Source: Hymenoscyphus infarciens (taxonomy: Eukaryota > Ascomycota > Leotiomycetes > Helotiales > Helotiaceae). From it: a DNA stretch of 57,360 nt. Position 1 is the stretch's first letter. Each line of letters begins with the position of its first letter. The notes beneath the pieces were generated by a model. It worked only from the letters and a program-made list of their open reading frames with translations. It had not been told where the DNA came from and searched no databases. Shown here piece after piece: positions 23,920-33,202 of the stretch. The translations under genes and the position numbers were made by a program. Location of the stretch: positions 1-57,360 of the forward strand of contig LLCB01000348.1 in the NCBI GenBank assembly GCA_001414345.1, written 5' to 3'.

Positions 23920-25060
23920 ACTTAGAAAAGTAGAAATAAAAGTATCTATAATATAAAAGACTAGTTATAGTATTTTAAAAGTTTAGCTAAATTTTTTAAA
24001 AAGAGATAATATATAAGAATTAGATTATAAAAACTTAAATATTTTAGCTAAAGATTTAGATTTCTATATAGCTAGTTATAGAACTTAGTTAAGATAGGAA
24101 AAAAATTAAAATATTTAAGACTAGATATATAATTAGCTACTACTTTATTTAAAAAAGAATTATTAAAAGAAGTCTATATCTAAAGAAATACTACTTAAGT
24201 AAATAGATAATAGAAAGTATTAGAAGCTAGCTTAAAACTAAAACGTAATAGTATATCTATAGTATTAGTATATAGCTAAAGACTAGCTAAGTCTTAAGCT
24301 ATATTTAGACTTTAATTAAGCTATAGTTCCGAAGTATAAGTTTCTATATAATACGGCTTTTTTAGACTTTTTAGATTAAAAACAGCTAAAATACACTACT
24401 TAGAGTATATAACTATATACTCTATAGCGATTTAATAAATATATAATATATATAATCTATATTTAGAATTAATATATCTATCTTTTATATTCTTAGGTTT
24501 AAGTTTTAAGATCTCTATTCTTAATTTATATCTAGTTAAAGTTAGTTATAGTAGAATATTAGATATTTAAGTCGATTTTATATATAAAATCTTATAAAAG
24601 CTATAGAATTCACGCTTAGTCTATTTTAAGTCTACTTAAAATAATAACTAGTAGAGTTTTTTTAATTATTATATAGAATATTTATAGTTAAAAACTTAGT
24701 TTAGTAATTAGTCTAAGTAGTAAATATAATTTCAATATAATTATAAAGTACTAGAGAAAGGTATTTATAGTATATTTTAGCGATTTTTAGTATAAAAAGT
24801 TATACTATATAGAAACTTATACTCTAGTAATATATACTTTACTTTAAGTAAATAGCTTTTTAAATAATTAAAACTTAAATTAAGTTCTAGGACTTTAATC
24901 TATCTTAGTTACTCTATATAGTATCTTTATAAGTCTTAAAAAGAGAAATTAATTCTTTTTATTTAAGTCTATTTTATATTATATATTTTTATATTAGCTA
25001 ACTCTCTACTAATATCTACCATAGTATACTATAGTATTAATTGCGTGTTTTCTTTTTTTC
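23920..25060. repeat. TA-rich degraded repeat DNA
   Basis: No intact gene; stops occur in all frames. It probably holds one or more decayed transposons that I could not classify. Composition returns to normal at about 25060. Confidence 0.5.
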
Positions 25061-26315
25061 CTTCTTTTTTTTTAAACTTCTTATTACCTCGTTTTTTTGG
25101 GTTTTGGGTTTTGTAGTATATGTTATTAGATATTGATACTTGATTTCCTACTCTCGCACTTGAAGGAATTAACTTGGCTAGCCATTCATACGTCGCACTC
25201 TATGTCTTGCTAAAGCTTCGTACCTTTTTGTCTCTTTCTTTGTTATTTGTTTTTGTTTTTGATGTGGATTGGGTTGCGAGTTGGGTCTTGAATTGAGTTC
25301 CGTGGTCGCAGATTGGGCCTCTATATCTAGCTGTGGGGCGTGGGTGTTGGTTGGTTGCTATGTGAATGATGAGTTGTTGGTCTGGCCTTGGGATGGGGTG
25401 TGAATTTTGGTATGTAATCGTGAGTTGAGGTGATTGGAATTGAAGCAATCGAGGGTTGCATGTTTTGATTAATTTGAAAACTTTTCGAGAATGGAGAAAC
25501 CTTTTGGGAGGATATAGTTGCTTCTTGATGCTTTGGTGTATCTCTGTTGATGGTGGTGGATAGATATAACAACCTGCTGAGTGGTTGTTCTACTTGCTTG
25601 CTTGCTGTGAGGTGAGGGAACAAGGAAAAATATTTTTTGACGATAGGATGAAGGAATTTATGTGTGGAAATATGCTAGTTGTATTTAGTAGTATTAGAAA
25701 GCAGAATTGAAAGTCCAACTTCCAGAAACCTTGCATGTTTTCTTGCATGTCGCGCTCTGAGTTGTAGTAAGTAGCTCAGCTACCACACAGGTTTATTGGA
25801 ATTCGCGAACCCGATTTCATCCGTGCGCAAAAATGAAGTAGATATCTCGCTTCCTGGCATTTCGTTATTGCGAGGCGCTATTTTCTTAAGTGAGTGTCTG
25901 TGTTGGTGCCTGAAACTGGGGGATTATGTGGCTGGTGATTGAGGAGTGGGATGATGGGTGAGGTTGGCGGAAATGGAAGTTGGTGGGGAAACTTAGGACG
26001 AGTGTGGGAAAAGATAGAATGAAAATTACTAGGAAGAATTGTTTTATTTGAGAGGTGTGTTGTAAACGAGCTGTGAAGTGTTGGGTAAGCAAACAATTGT
26101 CGGGTGAGCTATCAAGTATCAAGTAATTTATGAATTATTGGGTACGCGAATACTTGTGAAGTACGAGTAAGCTATTTGATATCGAGTAAGCGGTTCGCCC
26201 TCGAGTAAGCCAACGGTTATCGAGTAGCCCAAATACCGAGTCTGGAGGCCAAGGAGAGTTGCGAGCAAGTAAGCACTCAATTATCAAGTGAGCTAAATAA
26301 ACAAATTTGATTCAG
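25061..26315. other. gene-free stretch with a repeated GAGTAAGC-type motif
   Basis: Composition is normal but no open frame has an ATG start and recognisable content. From 26080 to 26300 an 8-bp motif (GAGTAAGC, also GGGTAAGC, GGGTGAGC, AAGTAAGC, AAGTGAGC) recurs about seven to eight times, often preceded by ATC. It directly precedes the acceptor-like TTCAG at 26311-26315 of the next gene. Confidence 0.45.
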
Positions 26316-27331
26316 TGGTTGACCAGCGACGTGCATATTTTGTCGCATGTCGCTGTGGATCTCTGGGGCGTAAAAGAGTTCAAAGAAGACTTTGTGAGTT
26401 ATCACGACGGCATTCAAGAAAGCTATCAAAAGTATATGGACGGCAGGTCAGGAGAGAAGTCAACCAAGACAAAGAGTGTCGACGCGGTCATTAACTCGAT
26501 GCCAACTGGCATCGAGTTTGCAATCTGCCGTCGTCATTACGTCAACATCACAGACTACGCCGGCAAACCCCAATGATACCCCTAAGAGAGACCAAGCCTT
26601 TCCATATATGTGTGGGGAAGACTGGGAGTCGGATTATGCAGAAACCTTTTTAGGACTGCAGCCCAACTCGACCACCAGAAAGGACGGGGACTACAAAGAC
26701 ATAGCTCGTGTCTGCTCTGAGTTAAGCTCTGCTGTCTCCGTGCGATTGTTATCTTCTCACATACACTATAGCAAATTACAAGGATAAAGTTGACTGCTGC
26801 GGAAGACCTTCACGCCCGCTGCAATTATGGAACAAACGGGGCAAGGACAAAGACGGTCCACACGAGCTATACCACAGTGTGAAGCTGGAGCTTAACGGCA
26901 AATCGAAGTCCGATTCCAACGTTATACTCAGCGCGCAGAATTTCACAATTACTGATCAAGTCGTCAGCACCCTCGGGTATAAGGAAATGTGCACGCAATT
27001 CAACAAGGGCATCAACCCTTATGCAACCGACCCATGTCTCACGCAAATTCTGCAACCTGTAGTAGTAGTAACCACAGGGGCTGACAAAAACATTATCAAT
27101 TCGACTGGTTCTGAAAGACCTCCATCAGACATGATAGATGATGCAGAGCGCGAGTGGTTGTTCCCCCGACTCCTGTCAGCTAGAGGAGAAAACACGCAGC
27201 TCTGGCTTCTTTACATAACATGCGAAAATATACCTGCAGCCTTAGCGAATATACTTGTACCCTTTCTAAATTATCTCTCTCTTAACTTTAACTTAGAGTT
27301 TAAATATTGTGTCCCAGATTCTAAGATTTAA
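26316..27331 (+). CDS. uncharacterised multi-exon gene, 5' end not found
   Basis: I do not recognise the product. Three reading segments in different frames become one continuous 301-residue reading if two introns are removed: 26541-26586 (46 nt, GTCAAC...CTAAG) and 26708-26771 (64 nt, GTGTCT...TATAG). Exons are then 26316-26540, 26587-26707 and 26772-27331, ending at a stop at 27331. The first segment has no ATG; an acceptor-like TTCAG at 26311-26315 suggests an upstream exon that is missing or unrecognised. The donors are not the GTAAGT consensus, so the structure is tentative. The protein has several Cys (RRHY, CGEDW, VDCCGRP) and no visible membrane segment. Its last 30 residues run into TA-biased DNA, so the C-terminus may be new or decayed. 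Confidence 0.45.
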
Positions 27332-27535
27332 TTCCTCTGAAATCTATCTCTACTGTCATCTTAGTGTGATTTCGCGTGGTAGATCCTTTTAGTTTTATTT
27401 ACTTCACATTAAGATTCTTTCCGTATCTCGGACTTAGCGAGACTTAACGAGTGCTCGGTCATTCCCAAATTCAAAAACAAGGTTAAAGGCATTCAAAACA
27501 AGTTCTCACTTCTATTCTTTTATCCTTATCATCTA

Positions 27536-27954
27536 CAGTAAGTTACGAGTTAAGCTTCTCTTTTAACAATATTTTATAAACTATGCGTTTTTAGAAAATT
27601 TTAATTTTTATATACTTATAGTTTATTTTCTAAATACTCTTTCTCTCTTTACTTAATAATAATATATATTATTATATTTTTAAGAATAGCTAATAAGTAC
27701 TCTATACCTCCGTTTTTACTTTATAAACTTTTTAAAAAGAAAATAGATACTTTTATATGTATCTAAATTTTTATAAGGTCTTAGTAGAGGTATAAAAGAT
27801 TTTCTTATAAAAAAGAGGTTTTCTAAGAATTACGTTTATTCTTATTAGACTTGCTTAGAGTTAGTAATAAATAGAGAGGATATAAGAAGATATAGCGGTT
27901 CTTTCTAACGAAGTCTTATATCGTTAAAAGGGAAGCTTAACTCGTAACTCACTA
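27536..27954. mobile_element. MITE, Tc1/mariner-like, 419 bp
   Basis: Terminal inverted repeats of about 32 bp begin CAGTAAGTTACGAGTTAAGC on the left and, as reverse complement on the right, TAGTGAGTTACGAGTTAAGC. Both continue with CTTCTCTTTTAAC or CTTCCCTTTTAAC. The element is bounded by TA on both sides (27534-27535 and 27955-27956), the target of Tc1/mariner transposases. The interior is TA-rich and non-coding. The first 22 bases match the termini of the MITE at 30831, so both likely used the same transposase. Confidence 0.8.
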
Positions 27955-27956
27955 TA

Positions 27957-28990
27957 CCTTTGGTAACCCATCTCCTCGGTTAAAAATTCCAACTTAAAGA
28001 AACCTGTAATCAGCTGAGTTATCTTTCGGAAACGGCTGAAAGGCCCCCGAACCTTGCTTAGAGAGTCATAGCACAACTAAATAAAGAATAAAAGGTAGAA
28101 TCTGGACTGAAAAACTAGTGGATGAGTCAAAAGCGCTCTCAGTTGTTGTTGAAATATCCCTATACCTAAACCAGGAAGGTCAAGGGGGTAGGTCCACTGG
28201 GTTTGGATGCTTCTTTCTAAGGCTTTTGGATTCAAAAGTAAATTTATAAAGCATATGAGGTTCAATTTCTAAGAGTGAGCATATTGAAACTCAACTACTA
28301 CATATTACATGAAAAGTGAAATTACTGAAAGCACAAAAAAGTGATTAACTAGCTCTTATTCAACTTTTTATAAAACAGTCTTCGAATTCATATCATCTAG
28401 TTACCCTCGGAATGGCTAGTAGAACAGCCTGCAATTGCGACATCAGGGTATGCATCTCTAGTCCTAAAAATCTTCTTTCTTAACCCTAACAATTTCAATA
28501 GTTTCTTCTTGCACAATTCTTGTTCTTACAAATATCGACGTAACCGAGCTCATACTGTAACTTTGTCCCTGTTGTCGCCCTTCAGGGCTGCTATCGCAAA
28601 AGTATCTGTTTGCATTGTATTCGGACAATCGAATCGGATTTCCCATCTATTTCAATCAGCATCTCCGTACAAAGCCCACGTTTAGTCAGGCCCGCACCAA
28701 TAAGACCAAGCCTACATTTTGCGAAGTAGTGGGTCGAAGCGAATTCTGATTTTATCGGCTTGAGAAACTAGAAACAAAAATTAGACCTCCGAATGGAGAT
28801 TTAAGAGGGGTCATTGGAATGCTACTCACCATTTGAAATGTTTCGAAGTATCCTTCTATCATGCATTCTCAGAGTGCAAGTGAATTTCCGCCCATGAATA
28901 GCTTTTCCAAAAAAAAAATGGTTCCGTCATGTTTGATTTCCAGTTCCCGCATTTGCATGGATATGCCTGGTCTCTCTCCCGGTGCTGATA
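27957..28990. other. gene-free stretch, possible HET-gene debris
   Basis: Composition is normal. The small open frames on the minus strand (28077-28265 and 28464-28646) have no convincing start or domain. The stretch lies between a MITE and a HET remnant and may be decayed coding sequence. Confidence 0.35.
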
Positions 28991-29262
28991 CCGATCCCCT
29001 TTATTGTCCGTGAACCTTGTAATCTGGCCGCGTTCGCTGAGATAAACCGGGAAGTCAAATTCTGACTTGTCTTTGACCTCCCAAATTACCGAGTCGCTCT
29101 TCCAGTTGTGTGGTGGTATTTCTTACAAGCGCTAGATTTTAGTTTGCCAAGACTGCAAATGCCGTAGCCACTCACCTTATTCCAGTACTCTATATGTGGA
29201 CAATATGAAACGAGCGCCATCTTGGAGTTGGGCTGGGTTATTTCCTGACGTCTGGAGGTTAT
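28990..29262 (+). pseudogene. HET-domain protein C-terminal remnant
   Basis: On the plus strand near 29200-29260 the reading LYVDNMKRAPSWSWAGLFP appears. The APSWSWA motif is characteristic of the region C-terminal to the HET domain in fungal heterokaryon-incompatibility-type proteins. An upstream reading in another frame (AAFAEINREVKF, about 29025-29060) resembles the LxALSGIAxE segment that usually precedes it. Stops and frame changes separate the two, so this is a fragment. It lies on the opposite strand to the larger HET gene at 29727-33082. A 29-G homopolymer starts 10 bp downstream of it. Confidence 0.5.
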
Positions 29263-29268
29263 CGCGCT

Positions 29269-29270
<2 letters not shown>

Positions 29271-29299
<29 letters not shown>
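29271..29299 (+). repeat. G29 homopolymer
   Basis: An uninterrupted run of 29 G residues on the plus strand, following TTT and preceding CAGAATGCC. Its exact length is sensitive to sequencing and assembly error. Confidence 0.9.
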
Positions 29300-29302
<3 letters not shown>

Positions 29303-30830
29303 AATGCCGGACAAATCACTTCCCCATTGCGTCTCATTGTGGTATGAATTCTGTTGCTTCGGTCTGTCTCAGGACTGATGTAACACGTCACTTTTGAGTC
29401 CTCTCGCTTAATATCTCTCTCCCCCCTGGCGATATATCATTTCAGTTCCCCCCAACAAAACTCTCATCGCTCCCCAATTTCAATTTCGTGTTGCACCGAG
29501 CACTATTAAACCCTGGAACGAAATCCTTCACACAATTATAATCACCTGAGGTTCCAATCTCTTGACTTCTTCATGAATAAACTCAGGTTCCCCAGCATAT
29601 AAACAGTGTGGTCCATGAATCCTGCGCCCTCCGTCGGTTACATCAAACTGTCTTTGTTTCTCTCTTGTTCCCTTTCGAATTTCGAATTCATCAACAAGAG
29701 TCCGGCACTCAGAACTAATACGAAGGTTAATAATTTTGTTCCTCCCAAAAGGCGTTTGAAGCAGCTTCCTTATCTTGAGTGGTAGCATCGTTGGGCTCGA
29801 CTTGGTCCCAATACGCGCTAAAAGTCGATTCCTTGGCCTCGATGGTAGTATCTTTGGTGTTGAGTTGGTCGGACACTCCTCCTTTAAATAACACATTATT
29901 CGCCTCTCCGGGGCATGCGGTTTTATCTCTAGACTCCAACAAATTTTTGTCTCTTTGCTTCATGATCCTTGAAGTGTCATACATGAGATTAAACACGCTT
30001 GTAGAAGTTGAGGATTCAAAGATACCGACTCGCTGAAACACCCCGGACTTTCTCGAATTCCGGAGTACATGCCCCAAGTAATTCGGATTTGAATACCTAA
30101 CTGGCAGGCAGAAATATAACTCAGAGTCCCCAATTTCGTCTTTCACGTCAGGCGCAAAAACAACATGGGGTGGGTTACCATCTAGTAGGATAGAGTCGTA
30201 AAGGTGGACTAAAGTCAACCCGGAACCATTGACGTTGGGATATTGACAGCTGCTCTGCAGTACTCCAAGGACTTTCGGAAATCCGTCCTTTAGTTGACCA
30301 GTGTGATCGCCTCCAATAGGGGTTGTTTTTACCTCAAGGATTTCAATAAAAGAGAGGTATGACTCTGACTGGAATCCCTCAGTTTTAACTTTGAGTGCTG
30401 ACGTGACTCCGGATAAGTTTTCAGTTGAAGCCCAAGACCACGAAGGTGCACGGTAGGATAACGGACGCCTCCAGCTGTGTGGTTCCCAAAGGAGTTCAGT
30501 GTGTCCAGCAACGTAGGTGTCCTCAAGAAGAAGTTCGAATTTCTTGGCCACTCCAGAAAGAGCTGGAAACTTGTCTTCATCCTTCGTAAGAGCACAATTA
30601 GTAAAGAACTCCAACGCAATGGCCCATCTGTTGATTATATCGCTCCTTTTTTGTTTTAGGGAAATGGCTAGACAATGTAGATTTTTTTTCCAGGAATTTA
30701 GGGGGAGCAGGGCTTTGTCCTAAATACCCCAGATCTCCGAAACGCGGACGCTCAAATGCTTGCTCAAAAGGATGCTGAGAAGCAATTTGTTCTTGACACT
30801 CCCATACCAATCCTTCTGAGCCAAAATGTA

Positions 30831-31341
30831 CCGTGAGTTGCGAGTTAAGCTTGAATTTGCCCACTTTTTTTGTAATCCGAGCTTTTTTTTCTTTAAAGCT
30901 TTCTCTCTCTTTTCTTTAGAAGACGGAAAATAAAAGTACTCTAAAAGAGACGAGGCCTAGCTAGAAAGAAGCGCTATATCTAATTATCTCTCTTCTATAT
31001 TACTTATTAATTTAAAGTAAGCATAATAAAAGTAAACTAAAAAAATAGATAATTCTTAAAAAAAACCCTTTTTTTGAAAAAATTTCACTACCCTTATAAG
31101 GTACGCCAAGATCTTATAAAAATTAAGACAGATATAAAATTGTCTGTTTATATTATATAAAGTTTATAGAGTAATAGAGGACATATAGAGCTCTCGTTTT
31201 CTGTTATCTAGAGTATACTAATATATGTTATTATTAACAAATAGCTAAGAGTGCCTAAAAAGGGGGGAAATCAAGGAATTTTTTAAAAAGCTCGGATTAT
31301 AAAAAAAGTAGACAAATTCAAGCCCAACTCGCAACTCACTG
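30831..31341. mobile_element. MITE, Tc1/mariner-like, 511 bp
   Basis: The inverted termini run about 55 bp, starting CCGTGAGTTGCGAGTTAAGC on the left and CAGTGAGTTGCGAGTTGGGC as reverse complement on the right. Both share TTGAATTTG and then a T-run followed by TAATCCGAGC. It is flanked by TA on both sides (30829-30830 and 31342-31343). The interior is TA-rich and non-coding. It interrupts the HET gene. Confidence 0.85.
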
Positions 31342-32302
31342 TAAATTGCACCCATGCTCGCTTTGCTAGAGCCTGCTTACGAAGGTCGCGATACCTGGTC
31401 ACTGCATTCACTTCAAAAATCCAGAAGAGCCCATGTTTAGGTATGGATGTCAGAAGTGGTGAGCGCGCGATGTACTTGGCGAAGAGACCCATAGTCCCAT
31501 CCGATGCACCGTCTGCGGATATTGTGCATATGGAGTGCTCATAAACCAGCTGCATCTTGGAACATTCTCTCCTCCAGTCTTCAGGTGAGTCCTGAATGAT
31601 ACATAGAGAATCAATCCAGAGATAAGAAACAGGCTGGCATGTTAGCCGAGGAAAGAAAAAGAAATTCATAGGGAAGAGTGGATTTTTAATTCAGCATTTC
31701 CGCTGGATTCCAAATCATCTGTGGAAAGAGATTATCAAGAGTAACTGACCGTCGAGCCATTTTATGAAACCTGAACCACATCTTGGAATGTCTTTGGTAG
31801 ACGCGAAAGTGGGATATCGTTTCTCATAGCCTCCTGACTCTCGCCGGTCAGTGTCATAATCTGAGTCTTTCCCCAGCAATGACTCAAAGAAACATAATGA
31901 TACTTTGTTTCCTCTGTAGTTTCCACTAGACGAAGTACCGGGGTAGAATTCGCCCAAGCGATTTCAATGAGTCTGGTGGGGTGCCAGTATTGACGAATTT
32001 GACATTCCCGATGGGTCTCTATACAGTGCTTATAGGTTGCTTTACCAAATCCCTCATCGGAAGGTACTGGGAAGTCATTTCCGTTCAAGTGAGCCTTGGC
32101 GAGGTTTGGAAAGGCTTGTGATATAGTCAGCATCAGTTGATGAGGCAGTTTGGAGAATGCACACACCCTCAAATGTTTCCGCACTTCTGATTGTAAAAAC
32201 CCAAGACCCATCCAATCTTCGATTTGGTCCATTGGTATGGTGATACACCCTCATAAACCCGTTTCCCGTGAGCACACACTCTATTTTGATAGTAACATTG
32301 AT

Positions 32303-32840
32303 CAGTGTTTTGGGTTTCCCCGCCTAATCTGTTATCCTATCCTGCCTCGACGCTCCTTCTCCTTCCTGCCTCTATTTTAAGGCTATCTCGCCTTCTCCTA
32401 TCCTTAAATTCTAGCTTTCCTAGCTACTCTTATCCTATAGTACTTACTTGCCTTTCCTTACTAAATAGAGAGGCTAAGATAGGAAGAGTTAGGCTAGTTA
32501 ATTTCGCTTAAAGCCTAGAAGGTGGGTAGAAAAGAGGGTCTAGGTTACTAATTTCGCTTAATATCTAGAAGGTAGGTAGAAAAGAGGGTCTAGGTCCTAA
32601 TTAGAGGGTTGCCTTCCTAATCCTACTCTAGCCTAGCCTCCTTTTTTTATCTGCCTAGCTACTCCTATCCTATTTTTAGAACTTTCCTAGCTACTCCTAT
32701 CCTAGTTAGAGTACCTAGCCTACTAAACTTAGCCTAGCCTTGATCCTAATCTAGCCTAGCCTCTCCTATCCTTACCTAGGTGAGTAGCCTATCCTATCCT
32801 AAGTACTAGGCTAACTAAGGCGGGGAAAGCTAAAACACTG
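32303..32840. mobile_element. MITE, hAT-like, 538 bp
   Basis: Inverted termini CAGTGTTTTGGGTTTCCCC and CAGTGTTTTAGCTTTCCCC (reverse complement of the right end) are flanked by a perfect 8-bp duplication ACATTGAT (32295-32302 and 32841-32848). An 8-bp duplication with CAGTG-type ends is the hAT signature. The interior holds a 50-bp tandem repeat pair (ATTTCGCTTA at 32501 and 32551) and many CTAGCCTN(n)TCCTATCC motifs. There is no transposase. It lies in exon 1 of the HET gene. Confidence 0.88.
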
Positions 32841-33202
32841 ACATTGATAGCGTTTTTGACTTCGTTGGAGAGAAGATTAAAAATGGCCGCGCAGAAAGAA
32901 CAACCCGACGATGCTGAACGCTTAAGTACGGCTAAATCTGAGAAACGTTGTATCTCCCGGTTCCAGAACTCGCCAGCAGGTATGCTTTCAAAGACACTAG
33001 CGCAACGACGACACGGTCTGTCAGCAATTGCTTCGCTACGAAAGTCTGGTTTCGGAGGAATTGACACCGACGGTGATGGCATATTGAGTAGTGTTCGTAG
33101 TTGTATTTGATTCTCTAGATTGTTACTTCTTCGTCTTCTGAATGAGGCTGCGAAGTGTCTTAGATAAAAGCAGATGATTCTACCCGCTCCTTATGTAACC
33201 TC

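Larger units (their letters stand above)
29727..33082 (-). pseudogene. HET-domain (heterokaryon incompatibility) gene split by two MITEs
   Basis: The ATG is at 33080-33082. The N-terminal part has CRRCASVF and SGCSFCAAIF, the Cys pairs common before HET domains. The HET domain follows, with YVSLSHCWG, LPKTFQDVV, YLWIDSLCIIQDSPEDW and the C-terminal APSWSWA. HET proteins trigger cell death on non-self fusion. Two introns fit: 32115-32166 (52 nt, GCTGAC branch) and 31634-31770 (GCTAAC branch 9 nt before CAG). A 538-bp hAT-type MITE (32303-32840) sits in exon 1; without it and one 8-bp duplication the frame is continuous. A second MITE (30831-31341) sits after KRAWVQF; here the expected QERLLxPR-like segment is missing and the two sides are out of phase. 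The frame changes again near an A8 run at about 30683. The reading ends at 29727. It is non-functional as it stands. Confidence 0.8.

Noticed and set aside
25200..26122. Several minus-strand frames rich in Pro/Thr/His
   Set aside because: The longer ones checked have non-ATG starts; the composition is low-complexity and no splice pattern or domain is seen.
29086..29391. Minus-strand frame with a poly-Pro tract
   Set aside because: The poly-Pro is the translation of the complement of the G29 run; the HET-like signal is on the plus strand.
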